DNA of 64,000 nt from Mesorhizobium sp. ES1-1 (GCF_020164785.1 NZ_JAIUGX010000005.1:62001-126000); one strand, 5' to 3'. Positions 1-7,766 are shown, numbered from the stretch's first letter. A program made the numbers and translations. Notes: generated by a model from the letters alone, not told the origin.

Positions 1-1205
1 ACGGTTTCACGAGTTCGGCCCTGCGGCAGATCCTCGTAATAGACGTCCTTGGCGCCGCGGTTCAGGCGCGAGCCATCATTGCTCTGGACGATCGTCTGGT
101 CGCCCAACTGGATGATGACGCGGTCGCCGATCTCCTTAAGCACGTCGACGCCCTTCGGACGGCGGCGGTCGCGGATGTTCTCGTCGGGCGCGCGGTCGAG
201 CCGCTTGCCCTTCTCCTCGGTGACGGGAACGAATTTTTCGCGCTTGATCTCCTGCTGGGCGGCCTTGTCGTCAGCAGGCGGCGGGCCCTGGTCGACCGGA
301 GCAGCCACCGGCTTGTTGGCTTCATTGCCACCCTGCTGGGAGCCCTGCGCGTCGTTCTGTTGCTGGCCGTTCTTGTCACGCCTGCGGCCGCCTTCCTTGC
401 GCTCGGCATCCTTCTGGCTGTCCAGGATGGGGGCCGCGTTCGGGTCGGCGGGCGCCTCGCCCTGCACGGGGTTTTCGCCTTGGGCGGGAGCAACCTTGTT
501 GCCATTGGCCGGAAGTTCGCCAGTTGCCGGCTTCTCGCCATTGGCGGGTTGTTCGCCAGTCGCCGGCTGCTCACCATTTGCTGGTTGCTCTTCAACGGGC
601 TTCCTGCCGTTCTTCCTTGTCCTGTCCAAGGGTTGTTCAGCCTCGGTTGCCGGCGCTTCGCCTGCGGCAGGCGCTTGTTTCGGCGTCGGCGCGGCTTCAG
701 GTGTGACCGCCGGCGCTTCCTTGCGTTGGTCCTGCTTGTGTTTCCTGCCGGGCTTGACATCCTGGTTGTCATTGGCTGGCTGGGCTTCACCCGCGGGCTG
801 TTCGGCCGGGGCCTGTTCGGTCTGCTGCTGCTGGTCGCGCTTCTTCCTGCGCGGCTGCTGCTCTTCTGCAGGAGCTGCCTGCTCGGCGGCCGGCGCCTGC
901 TCGCTCTGCTGCTGCTGGTCGCGCTTCTTCCTGCGCGGCTGCTGCTCCTCTGCAGGAGCTGCCTGCTCGGCGGCCGGCGCCTGTTCGGTCTGCTGCTGCT
1001 GCTCGCGCTTCTTCTTGCGCCGCTGCTCCTGGTCGCTCTGCTGACCGTCCTCCGCCGGTGCGTCCTGCGCCAGGATCAGCGGTGTCGCGCTGCCTTGCAT
1101 AGGGCCGAACGCGGCACTCCCCTGAAGCGGGAACGCGCCCAACGGCGCGGATGCCATCAGCAGGCCAAGTGCGGTGCCTGCCAGAATCCGTGGTTGGCGT
1201 TTCAT
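1..1205 (-). CDS. Pro/Gln-rich repeat envelope protein, OmpA-like, 3' end outside window (partial)
   Basis: The reading frame starts at ATG 1205 and runs off the left edge without a stop (about 401 codons seen). The N-terminus (MKRQPRILAGTALGLLMASA) is a typical signal peptide. A long low-complexity region follows: 28-residue repeats rich in RRKKRDQQQQ and EQAPAAEQ, then short N/TGEQPA repeats, then a charged stretch. The last visible part (GDRVIIQLGDQTIVQSNDGS) looks folded and resembles the start of the C-terminal region of rhizobial OmpA-family proteins with disordered Pro/Gln linkers. That family call is from memory and the OmpA domain itself would lie outside the window. An envelope location is inferred from the signal peptide. 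The complementary strand carries long spurious ORFs caused by the repeats. Confidence 0.6.
   Translation of the reverse strand, partial: MKRQPRILAGTALGLLMASAPLGAFPLQGSAAFGPMQGSATPLILAQDAPAEDGQQSDQEQRRKKKREQQQQTEQAPAAEQAAPAEEQQPRRKKRDQQQQSEQAPAAEQAAPAEEQQPRRKKRDQQQQTEQAPAEQPAGEAQPANDNQDVKPGRKHKQDQRKEAPAVTPEAAPTPKQAPAAGEAPATEAEQPLDRTRKNGRKPVEEQPANGEQPATGEQPANGEKPATGELPANGNKVAPAQGENPVQGEAPADPNAAPILDSQKDAERKEGGRRRDKNGQQQNDAQGSQQGGNEANKPVAAPVDQGPPPADDKAAQQEIKREKFVPVTEEKGKRLDRAPDENIRDRRRPKGVDVLKEIGDRVIIQLGDQTIVQSNDGSRLNRGAKDVYYEDLPQGRTRET
803..1030 (-). repeat. 84-bp in-gene tandem repeat (about 2.5 copies)
   Basis: The segment beginning GGTCGCGCTTCTTCC at 833 recurs at 917 and, with a few changes, at 1001, giving an exact 84-bp period. 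This equals 28 codons, so the repeat keeps frame. Each unit encodes a basic RRKKRDQQQQ block followed by an acidic, alanine-rich block (EQAPAAEQAAPAEEQQP). Copies 1 and 2 are nearly identical, which suggests recent duplication by slippage or unequal crossing-over. Confidence 0.85.
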
Positions 1206-1400
1206 TGAAAATTCTCCTTGTGGGGTCCCATCCTTGCCGAAACCGATCGTGGGCTGATTGGTTCCAGTTCAGCGCGTATAGGAGTGGTAAGGGGCTATTG
1301 GCCGGCCTTTTGAAGGCAACTTCGTGTCTTTCGCGAGGTTGCGGCCTTCCCAAGCTCCGCCGCGCTTGACGTCACCGCCGCCGAAGGCCACATCCCGCAA

Positions 1401-1847
1401 ATGGATACGCCTTTCTGGAAAACCAAGACGCTGGAAGCGATGAGCCCCGCCGAGTGGGAATCGCTGTGTGACGGCTGCGGCAAGTGCTGCCTGTCGAAGC
1501 TGGAGGATGAGGATACCGGCGAGATTTACTGGACCAGTGTCGGCTGCCGGCTTTTCGACGACCAGACCTGCCGGTGCTCGGATTACGCCAACCGGCTGGC
1601 ACGTGTCCCGGACTGCGTCGGCCTGACGCCAAAAAATGTGCGCACCATCAGTTGGCTGCCCAGCACCTGCGCCTATCGGCTGGTGGCCGAGGGCCGCGAC
1701 CTTTACTGGTGGCACCGATTGTTGTCGGGCAGCGCCGACACGGTCCATGAGGCCGGCGTTTCGGTCCGCGGGCGGGTCAACGCCAGCGAAACCGATCTTG
1801 CCGAACCGGAGGATTACTTCGACTTCATGCTGGCGGAGGAACCCTGA
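1401..1847 (+). CDS. YcgN/UPF0260 family cysteine-cluster protein
   Basis: This 148-aa cytosolic protein matches the UPF0260 (YcgN/YkgJ-like) family in length and pattern. It begins [20 protein letters not shown] and has the CDGCGKCC cluster at about residues 23-30, with further conserved cysteines at [15 protein letters not shown] and in PDC and STCAYR. The cysteines suggest metal or Fe-S binding, but the biochemical role of the family is unknown. Start ATG 1401 gives the usual family N-terminus. The gene stands alone: upstream is the divergent repeat protein gene, downstream an unrelated secreted-protein gene on the same strand. Confidence 0.9.
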   Translation: MDTPFWKTKTLEAMSPAEWESLCDGCGKCCLSKLEDEDTGEIYWTSVGCRLFDDQTCRCSDYANRLARVPDCVGLTPKNVRTISWLPSTCAYRLVAEGRDLYWWHRLLSGSADTVHEAGVSVRGRVNASETDLAEPEDYFDFMLAEEP

Positions 1848-2076
1848 TCGCCAGCGATCGATCCGCCTTCGATGCGGGCGAAGGAGGAACCGGGCGCCGG
1901 ATCAGGCGTTCTTGCGCCATTGCACGGCTATGTACGGGGAAACGTCTGGAGCGTCCCATTATATTTCACATGAACCGCATATGAACGAGCGGTTCGTCAA
2001 GAGTTCAGACAGGCAAGTGCATTCTGCGCCCATTGGTTCACCAGAACGGGCACAGCCCGCAACAAGGAGAGAAGAC

Positions 2077-2451
2077 ATGTTCAACAAGATCAAGACAGCG
2101 GCGCTTTCGGCCCTGGTCGGTCTCGGCACACTGGCGGCAATCCCCGCCCATGCCGACAATCTCTATCTCGGCCTCGGCAACAATGACGATGCGCGTGTCG
2201 GCGTCTATGTCGGCGAGGACGGTTACCGCCATCGCCGTGAAGACTGGCGCCGCGATGACTGGCGCCGCGACGAATGGCGCCGTGGCTGCTCGCCGGAACG
2301 CGCCCTTGGCAAGGCCGAGCGCATGGGCCTGCATCGCGTCCGCATCCTCGATGTCAACCGCCGGACGGTGAAGGTGGCCGGCCGCCAGTATGGGGATCGC
2401 GTCGTCGTCGTGTTCGCCAACGAGCGCGGCTGCCCGGTCATCTACCGCTGA
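2077..2451 (+). CDS. small secreted basic protein, hypothetical
   Basis: This 124-aa protein has a clear signal peptide (MFNKIKTAALSALVGLGTLAAIPAHA) and a mature part rich in Arg, Asp and Trp: three near-repeats of DDWRRDEWRR around residues 53-66, then a compact C-terminal half (ALGKAERMGLHRVRILDVNR...). ATG 2077 is supported by an AAGGAGA ribosome site seven bases upstream; an in-frame opening from 1636 is a shadow. It resembles short periplasmic hypotheticals common in Rhizobiales, with no known function. A strong terminator lies 135 bp downstream. Confidence 0.8.
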   Translation: MFNKIKTAALSALVGLGTLAAIPAHADNLYLGLGNNDDARVGVYVGEDGYRHRREDWRRDDWRRDEWRRGCSPERALGKAERMGLHRVRILDVNRRTVKVAGRQYGDRVVVVFANERGCPVIYR

Positions 2452-2586
2452 GGTCAGGGTCCCGTTCACTCCTCATGGGGTAGCGGGAGACCGGTCACGG
2501 CTGGACTGTCGATCGCAGGCATGACCCCTTGAGGGTTCGCCTGGACTAGCTGAGCCCCTTTCCACGGAAGGCGGCGGCTCCAAGAG

Positions 2587-2617
2587 CCCCGCGGGATCAT
2601 TTCCCGCGGGGTTTTTT
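2587..2617 (+). terminator. rho-independent terminator
   Basis: A perfect 10-bp inverted repeat (CCCCGCGGGA / TCCCGCGGGG) with a 5-base loop TCATT is followed at once by six T. Polarity fits termination of plus-strand transcripts from the secreted-protein gene ending at 2451, before the convergent SIMPL gene. The complementary side has no T-run, so it is probably one-directional. Confidence 0.9.
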
Positions 2618-2673
2618 GATACCGGCCATGGACGATCGCTCGGCCGCAGGCAGGTTGTTCGCGGAGCGGCAGC

Positions 2674-3387
2674 CTACTTAAGCTCGAACGTGACCGTGAC
2701 CTGCACGGAGTAGGAGTTTTCGCCAGCCTGCATCGGAACTGCCGCGCGGGGTGCGGAGTCGAAGGCCTTGGCGTTGATCGGCATCGGCACCGGCGCGATG
2801 TTCTGGTCGGTGATCTCCAAAACTCGGCCGAGGCTGACCCCGGCGGCTTCGGCCAGTGTCCTGGCCTTCGCCAAGGCGTCGGCGACCGCCCTCTTGCGCG
2901 CTTCGTTGACGGTGGCTGCCGGGTCGTCATTGGTGAAGGCGACGCCGCCGCCCTGGTTGACGCCGAGTGTCACCGCCTTGTCGAGAACCTCGCCGGTCTT
3001 GTCGACATCGCGCACGCGGACCGAGAGCGTATTGGTCACCTGATAGGCGACAAGCTCGGCATCCTGGCTGCCGTCGGGCTTGTTGGTGTAGTTGTAGCGC
3101 GGGTTGATCTGGATGCCCGCCGTCTGAAGGTCGCGGTCGACGATGCCCGACGACTTCATCGCCGCGATCACGGCGGCCATGGCGTCATTGTTGGCATCGA
3201 GCGCGGCGCGCGCGGTCTTGGCCTCGCGCATGACGCTTAGTGTCAGGACCGCCAGGTCGGGCGCCACCGTGGCCTCGCCTTCGCCGCTGACAATGATGCG
3301 GGGCGGCGTCGGTAAATCAGCCGCGCCGGCCATCGCCGGAAAGGCGATCGCGGCGGCAAGCGCGAGAGGCAATAGGTGTCTGGTCAT
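2674..3387 (-). CDS. SIMPL domain (DUF541) periplasmic protein
   Basis: This 237-aa protein has signal peptide MTRHLLPLALAAAIAFPAMA and then the full SIMPL/DUF541 domain. It opens with the diagnostic PPRIIVSGEGEATVAPDLA, continues with the helix RAALDANNDAMAAVIAAMKSSGI and the conserved DLQTAGIQINPRYNY segment, and ends in a beta strand, SYSVQVTVTFELK. The family folds as periplasmic oligomers; its role (oxidative stress, outer-membrane homeostasis) is poorly defined. ATG 3387 has an AAGGAGA site close upstream. The gene stands alone and convergent to the gene ending at 2451. Confidence 0.93.
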   Translation of the reverse strand: MTRHLLPLALAAAIAFPAMAGAADLPTPPRIIVSGEGEATVAPDLAVLTLSVMREAKTARAALDANNDAMAAVIAAMKSSGIVDRDLQTAGIQINPRYNYTNKPDGSQDAELVAYQVTNTLSVRVRDVDKTGEVLDKAVTLGVNQGGGVAFTNDDPAATVNEARKRAVADALAKARTLAEAAGVSLGRVLEITDQNIAPVPMPINAKAFDSAPRAAVPMQAGENSYSVQVTVTFELK

Positions 3388-3521
3388 GAAAATCTCCTTA
3401 GTACGCGATCCAGTCGCACGGGTCGCGTAAACAGGGATTATGGGTTGATTTGGGCGTTCTGCGAAAGCCTTCTGGGAAAGCCTTGTGCGGCGATGCGAAA
3501 AACATTAATCCAGCCGTCGTG

Positions 3522-3597
3522 GGGCCTGTAGCTCAATGGTTAGAGCCGGCGGCTCATAACCGCTTGGTTGGGGGTTCGAGTCCCTCCGGGCCCACCA
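3522..3597 (+). tRNA. tRNA with CAT anticodon, probably tRNA-Ile2 (lysidine type)
   Basis: A full cloverleaf can be drawn: acceptor 3522-3528 with 3587-3593, D-stem GCTC/GAGC, anticodon stem GGCGG/CCGCT around loop CTCATAA (anticodon CAT at 3555-3557), T-stem GGGGG/CCCTC with loop TTCGAGT, and an encoded CCA. Acceptor and anticodon arms resemble bacterial tRNA-Ile2, whose C34 is changed to lysidine, more than elongator tRNA-Met. Without TilS identity analysis this remains an inference; tRNA-Met is the alternative. An ordinary search would find it as CAT. Confidence 0.93.
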
Positions 3598-3841
3598 TTT
3601 CTGTATTTTGTGTTGTTTTCGCTTTGGAATTTGACTCCCCACTCAAGCGCGGCTTGCGGCGGGAGTTTCACCATTCGCTTTAAACGCGACATCGCGAAGA
3701 GAGCCCGCAAAGTCTCCCATCCCGCCGCCCTGAAATAATCCTAGGCTAACGCCTGAGCCGGGAAATTGAACACGTGGTGCGGCCGCTTGACACCGAAAGA
3801 TCCGACCGGCACCTTCCAAGCTGAGGGAGCGAGGAAAATCC

Positions 3842-3940
3842 ATGAAGAAGCAATACACGAGGCCAGTTCTTACGAAGCGCGAAAGATTGTCGCTTGTGAC
3901 AGCCTTTATGCCGTCATCGCAGATTGAAATCGACGGATAA
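3842..3940 (+). CDS. 32-aa peptide with YxxP-type RiPP/lasso leader features
   Basis: ATG 3842 is preceded by GAGGGAGCGAGG with good spacing and opens a 33-codon frame. The peptide starts MKKQYTRPVLTKRERLS and reaches LVTAF. This fits the leader pattern Y-x-x-P-x-L-...-T seen in lasso peptide precursors and in rhizobial peptides annotated as putative RiPP precursors (known from memory). Thr20 would sit at the -2 position. The remaining 11 residues (FMPSSQIEIDG) carry a Glu at putative core position 8, which could be a ring-closing acid. Against a lasso peptide, the core lacks the usual first Gly, is short, and no B or C enzyme gene is visible nearby. It may be an orphan precursor. Confidence 0.55.
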   Translation: MKKQYTRPVLTKRERLSLVTAFMPSSQIEIDG

Positions 3941-4132
3941 GACGTTTTCGTTTCAACCAAGTTCCGCGGTTCCGTCGGCCGGCTTTTGCGGTTCGGGCTT
4001 CTAGATGGGGACCGTGTCGTCCGTACAACGCTCACTTACCATAATGCGGTTCGCATAAGTCTTCTTCAGAGGTTGTCTCTTTGCGTGTTCCCAGAGCGCG
4101 AATGACGCCCAGGGGAGTAGAGGAACGACCTT

Positions 4133-4414
4133 ATGACGGTAGCCTATGCGATCGGCCTAGCGCTTGGTGCGCTGTTCTCTGCTTTCGTGGTCAGCCGAGT
4201 TCTTCTCTGGGCCATGCGCCGCTGGTTTGCGTGGCGCCCTATAGTCGCCAACAGTGCATCATTTATCATGATTGTCTGCATATCGGGGCTGGTCAGAGAG
4301 GGTGTTGAATGGCCGGCTATGGCATTGCACCTGATCGCTCAGTCGATTTGGCTCTGCTACGATCTCTGGAGGGTCTCCCGGCGGCGATCTCATGACCAAT
4401 TGAATGCGTCGTGA
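4133..4414 (+). CDS. small two-helix membrane protein, unknown
   Basis: This 93-aa protein has two probable membrane helices: residues 1-28 (AYAIGLALGALFSAFVVSRVLL) and about 40-75 (SASFIMIVCISGLV... then MALHLIAQSIWLCYDLW). A basic linker, MRRWFAW, separates them, and the tail (RRRSHDQLNAS) is basic. ATG 4133 has AGAGGAA nine bases upstream. No family is recognised. Base composition is a little less GC-rich than the flanks. The gene lies in the sparse stretch after the tRNA. The opposite frame at 4317-4577 is treated as a shadow or relic. Confidence 0.5.
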   Translation: MTVAYAIGLALGALFSAFVVSRVLLWAMRRWFAWRPIVANSASFIMIVCISGLVREGVEWPAMALHLIAQSIWLCYDLWRVSRRRSHDQLNAS

Positions 4415-4658
4415 TCTTGCCCTGTTCGAATACACGAACGAACCTACCGACGATAGTCCTGCGGATGACATGGTGGGCACCAAGGCTTGTCAGCTTCTGC
4501 CATGCGGTGGAGAAACGTCGGGTCCAGCGATCGATGTCAGTAGAATTCCGTTGACCGCCGCGCGCTCGGAGCGGCAAGCTTCAACAAAGCGAGTCCGTTT
4601 TAGGATGCGCTTTGCCAAGTCCGACAGACCGTGGGCACGCACGAGACGAAGCATCGGG

Positions 4659-5000
4659 TCAGAACGAGAAGAAACGGGATCTGATACGCTTTCCGTCGCC
4701 CCAACTTGGCAGCTTCCAGAGTGGGTCCGTGACAGGAACGAGGCCCAGTGACATGGCCGCCGCGACTATATGCTTCTTGAGCTGGCTATCCGCCAAGCCA
4801 CAGGCCGGCCATGCACGATGAAAGTCCGCACAGGTTTCATCCGTAGAGACGATCGATCCCTTTGGCCGATTGGCGAGACTTGTCAGGATGCGCAATGCAA
4901 TGACCTGTTCGCTATCATGGTCATGGATTGTATCCATTGTTATGTGATTATCCTTCATTTCAACGTCTACTTCCCGCACACGAAAACGTTGCATACGCAT
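4659..5000 (-). CDS. hypothetical protein, possible DNA-binding-like fold
   Basis: The frame encodes 113 aa from ATG 5000; a second start at 4958 (MKDNHITMDTIHDHDSEQVI) is equally plausible, and neither has a strong ribosome site. The middle, EQVIALRILTSLANRPKGSI...DSQLKKHIVAAAMSLGLVPV, alternates helices and turns in a way that could be a small helical or winged domain. I do not recognise the family. It sits in the low-density accessory stretch between the tRNA and the stress genes, so spurious prediction is possible. Confidence 0.4.
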   Translation of the reverse strand: MRMQRFRVREVDVEMKDNHITMDTIHDHDSEQVIALRILTSLANRPKGSIVSTDETCADFHRAWPACGLADSQLKKHIVAAAMSLGLVPVTDPLWKLPSWGDGKRIRSRFFSF

Positions 5001-5164
5001 TTGTAGCTTGGTTAATACTTTGTGTGTGCCGGCTCCTTAGAGGGCGCGCCGGAAAGCGAACCCTTATTTTCAAAGTAACGGTGCACCGCGTCGACGCGGA
5101 TGCAACAACTGCACTGCAGTGCCGCCATCGGGGTGTAGGGGATCGCAGCCATGACGTGCTGGAG

Positions 5165-5503
5165 CTACCATCTGTCCTGCATGGTCCTGGCCAGAGCCAG
5201 ATGGCGAAAGCGCAGGCGCTGCCCGGCTGCGTAATTGGCTGCAAACATTTCCTGGGTGAATGACCGGCACGATATCTGACCGCCTTCCAATACCCGCACG
5301 ACCCAGCCTCCGCGGACTCGTCTGATTGTCACCGAATCGTGGGCGGCCTCTGGCCTCCTGGCGCCGCCCGCAAGGTCGACACCACGACCATTTCGCCTCG
5401 ATCCAGCGACGTCTGAATCTCTCAAGCCGTCGCATATCTCGCCGGTGAGCTTACGCCGTCGACGATTGCGACGATCATGATTGTCGGGGGTGTCTGCGGT
5501 CAT
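5165..5503 (-). CDS. small hypothetical protein, start uncertain
   Basis: The C-terminal 55 residues look like a real domain: VTIRRVRGGWVVRVLEGGQ, then ISCRSFTQEMFAANYAAGQR and LRF. The pattern RR..GGWVVRV.E.GQ...F..E..A.NYA.GQR is familiar from small rhizobial proteins of unknown function. The N-terminal half is Arg/Asp-rich and unlike a folded domain, so the true start may be the GTG that begins VTIRR (about position 5332). No role can be assigned. A similar but degraded stretch lies on the same strand near 4317-4577. Confidence 0.45.
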   Translation of the reverse strand: MTADTPDNHDRRNRRRRKLTGEICDGLRDSDVAGSRRNGRGVDLAGGARRPEAAHDSVTIRRVRGGWVVRVLEGGQISCRSFTQEMFAANYAAGQRLRFRHLALARTMQDRW

Positions 5504-5772
5504 CCCGGTAAACGGGGAGCTTTGGCAATCGATCCGGGGGTGTCTCGCGTTGGTTAATTGGTTCCTGGGCTAGGATGTCCTGACCGAGATCGTGCGTGAC
5601 GCCATCGCGTTGCCCGTTAGCGTCGCTATGTGCGTTGACAGGAGCCTCATGTCGCCCAGGCTGATGGTGTCGAGCGGCGCACCTCCTGCTGCAAATTCCA
5701 TCTCGCCAGACGCGGCTCGATTTCCCCTAAGCTGACAATGCAGGATTTGCCGGGGATGTTCATCGTCGTGAT
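5504..5772. other. non-coding or decayed stretch
   Basis: No convincing gene on either strand. A long minus-strand frame crosses it but continues antisense through the DUF892 gene and has no recognisable protein pattern. No repeat or insertion-sequence end was seen. Confidence 0.4.
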
Positions 5773-5931
5773 CTATGCATCGAACTTCCTCCCTTGGCGT
5801 CTGTCGCGTTCCCGACGGGCTTGCTCTGCGAGAAGGCGGTCCAGCTTGGCGTGCATAGACATATTGTGCCGTCTCAAGGACACAAAGATTACCGCCAGAA
5901 GGATGCCGATGATCAACCATGGAAAGCTCAT
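5773..5931 (-). CDS. 52-aa single-helix membrane protein
   Basis: ATG 5931 opens a frame encoding MSFPWLIIGILLAVIFVSL, a clear N-terminal membrane helix. It is followed by a cytosolic, highly charged amphipathic segment (MHAKLDRLLAEQARRERDRR) ending QGRKFDA and a TAG stop. The helix plus positive charged tail is typical of small bacterial membrane proteins. The ribosome site is weak. No family is recognised. It is divergent from the stress-promoter region of the DUF892 gene. Confidence 0.55.
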   Translation of the reverse strand: MSFPWLIIGILLAVIFVSLRRHNMSMHAKLDRLLAEQARRERDRRQGRKFDA

Positions 5932-6072
5932 TCGCTCGTAAATTCAAACTGGAAAGCTTGTTCCGTGCTTGCCAAGAATAAATTTCGGGAATGATTAGGC
6001 GGCCGCTGCCGCGGTCTTCAACCTTCATCCCTTTTAGTGAATCCGCGCTGAGGGCAGGGCCATAAGTCTGCC

Positions 6073-6097
6073 GGAACAATTCGACTAGAGCGTGGTT
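6073..6097 (+). promoter_or_regulatory. EcfG-type general-stress promoter
   Basis: GGAAC at 6073-6077 and GGTT at 6094-6097, 16 bases apart, match the alphaproteobacterial EcfG consensus GGAAC-N16/17-CGTT with one change. The element ends 27 bp before the DUF892 start. The same spacing and sequence recur upstream of the SDR gene and the DUF4142 gene. Confidence 0.75.
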
Positions 6098-6124
6098 GGG
6101 GCTGTTCAACAGCAGGAGACGCTT

Positions 6125-6646
6125 ATGAACACCGATTTTACCTCCGAGACCCGTGCGATCTTCATCGATGGCCTTCGCAATGCACACGCGATGGAAAATC
6201 AGGCTCTTTCGATCATGAAGCCCCAGGTGGCGCGCATCGAAAATTATCCTGAGGTGGCCAGCCGGCTGCAGCAGCACATCCGGGAGACCGAGGGCCAGAT
6301 CACTCGCCTGGAATCGATCTTGAGTGGATTCGACAAGGAGCCGTCCACCCTCAAGGACACAGCATTGTCCATGGTCGGCAGCCTCGCAACGATAGGACAC
6401 GCGATGGCGGGCGACGAGATTCTCAAGAACAGCTTTGCAAACTACGCTTTCGAGAATTTTGAAATCGCGGCGTACAACTCGTTGCTGGTGCTGGCGCAAG
6501 CCGGCGGTCTGCAGGAGGCCCAGCAAATCCTGCAGCAGAACCTGAGCGAAGAAGAGGCGATGGCCGAGTGGCTCGAGCAAAATCTGCCCGTCGTCACATT
6601 GCGCTATGCCGAGCTTCGAGAAGCCGGCCAGACAGCGAAAAGCTGA
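6125..6646 (+). CDS. DUF892 (YciE/YciF-like) ferritin-like stress protein
   Basis: This 173-aa protein has the four-helix ferritin-like DUF892 fold. Conserved acidic and His positions occur in FIDGLRNAHAMENQAL, RLQQHIRETEGQITRLESIL, NYAFENFEIAAYNSLLVLA and the C-terminal EEEAMAEWLEQNLPVVT. The family binds iron or di-metal centres and is stress induced. ATG 6125 has CAGGAG nine bases upstream; the longer opening at 6092 lacks a site. The EcfG-type promoter just upstream fits control by the general stress response. Confidence 0.93.
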   Translation: MNTDFTSETRAIFIDGLRNAHAMENQALSIMKPQVARIENYPEVASRLQQHIRETEGQITRLESILSGFDKEPSTLKDTALSMVGSLATIGHAMAGDEILKNSFANYAFENFEIAAYNSLLVLAQAGGLQEAQQILQQNLSEEEAMAEWLEQNLPVVTLRYAELREAGQTAKS

Positions 6647-6687
6647 GCCTGCAGTTATCGGGCTTGGCGAGAGTGATGCCTGTAAGC

Positions 6688-6725
6688 CCCTGCGACGCTA
6701 GTCCGTGCGGATTAACGTCGCAGGG
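6688..6725 (+). other. long intergenic hairpin after DUF892 gene
   Basis: Arms CCCTGCGACG (6688-6697) and CGTCGCAGGG (6716-6725) pair perfectly. Inside, TAGTCCG and CGGATTA extend the stem after one mismatch, leaving only a TG loop. It could end transcription from the DUF892 gene or stabilise its mRNA, but no T-run follows. A mobile intergenic palindrome is another possibility. Confidence 0.6.
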
Positions 6726-6768
6726 TCGGCGCATGTTCGGAGGCCGCCGGTTGCCGGCTTTCTTTCAG

Positions 6769-6793
6769 GGAACAACGGCGTCCTTCGCTGGTT
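6769..6793 (+). promoter_or_regulatory. EcfG-type general-stress promoter
   Basis: GGAAC at 6769-6773, a 16-base spacer and GGTT at 6790-6793 match the EcfG pattern and the promoter at 6073-6097. It lies 45 bp upstream of the SDR start at 6839, so the SDR gene probably belongs to the same stress regulon. Confidence 0.75.
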
Positions 6794-6838
6794 GGACAAA
6801 TACAAGTTCCAGCAATCTTTAGGGAATTAGGGCCAGCC

Positions 6839-7708
6839 ATGCAGACGCAATCTGACAGCACAATCCTGGAAAACCCGCTGCCCAGACAGCAGCAGGAGAT
6901 GCCAGGGTTTACCGAAGACATGACGCCGCGGCCCGATCATGGCGAGGAAAGCTATCGGGGCAGCGGGAAACTCGACGGTATGGCGGCAATCATCACCGGC
7001 GGCGATTCGGGCATCGGTCGTGCCGTGGCGATCGCCTTTGCTCGTGAGGGGGCGGATATCCTCATTTCGTATCTCAATGAAGAGGATGATGCGCGCGAGA
7101 CCGCGCGCTGGGTCGAGGAAGCCGGGCGCAAGGCGGTGCTGATGCCGGGCGACGTCTCGCAGGAGGCCCATTGCCGCGAGATCGTCCAGCGCGCCGTCGC
7201 GGAATTCGGCCGTATCGACGTCCTGATCAACAACGCCGCGCACCAGGACACGATCGACAGGATCGAGGATATCAGTTCGGAAGAGTGGGACCTGACCGTC
7301 CGCACCAACATCTATAGCCAGTTCTACCTCAGCAAGGCGGCTATCCCACACATGGGGGAGGGCGCCAGCATCATCAACACCGCCTCGATTCAGGCTTCCA
7401 AGCCGTCACCGCAATTGCTTGCCTATGCGACGACCAAGGGCGCCATCGTCAATTTCACCATCGGTCTCGCCCAGATGGTCGCGGAACGCGGGATCCGGGT
7501 GAATGCCGTGGCCCCCGGGCCGATCTGGACACCGCTGATCCCGTCCACCATGCCGCCGGAAAAGGTGGAGCAGTTCGGAAAGAACACGCCGCTCGGCAGA
7601 CCGGGAAATCCCGCCGAGCTTGCCGGCGCATATGTGTTGCTTGCCTCGCGAGACGGAAGCTACATCACCGGAGCCGTCATCCCCGTGACCGGCGGAAACC
7701 CGCTGTGA
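6839..7708 (+). CDS. SDR family oxidoreductase (YghA/general-stress-protein-39 type)
   Basis: This 289-aa short-chain dehydrogenase has the longer N-terminal extension (PLPRQQQEMPGFTEDMTPRP) typical of the YghA/GSP39 subgroup. It has the nucleotide-binding motif ITGGDSGIGR at about residues 52-61, LINNAAH at about 130, and the catalytic YATTKG (Tyr-x3-Lys). The end, GSYITGAVIPVTGGNPL, is the usual SDR C-terminus. It is expected to be a cytosolic NAD(P)H-dependent reductase of unknown substrate. The EcfG-type promoter and the small membrane protein downstream support a stress role. Confidence 0.93.
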   Translation: MQTQSDSTILENPLPRQQQEMPGFTEDMTPRPDHGEESYRGSGKLDGMAAIITGGDSGIGRAVAIAFAREGADILISYLNEEDDARETARWVEEAGRKAVLMPGDVSQEAHCREIVQRAVAEFGRIDVLINNAAHQDTIDRIEDISSEEWDLTVRTNIYSQFYLSKAAIPHMGEGASIINTASIQASKPSPQLLAYATTKGAIVNFTIGLAQMVAERGIRVNAVAPGPIWTPLIPSTMPPEKVEQFGKNTPLGRPGNPAELAGAYVLLASRDGSYITGAVIPVTGGNPL

Positions 7709-7766
7709 TCCGCTGTTCAGGCCTGGACTTCGCCTATCGCCGGCCTACCCGATCGGCGGGCTCCTG

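Noticed and set aside
803..1030. CRISPR-like array
   Set aside because: The repeat has no spacers and is in frame with a protein; it is a coding tandem repeat.
3643..4035. 130-aa minus-strand frame after the tRNA
   Set aside because: Antisense to the well-supported 32-aa peptide; no ribosome site or pattern.
3598..6072. Insertion sequence or integrase
   Set aside because: No transposase or recombinase motif and no terminal inverted repeats found in the stretch.
5570..6580. 336-aa minus-strand open frame
   Set aside because: Covers the DUF892 gene on the other strand and has no motif; the real small gene at 5773-5931 lies in another frame.
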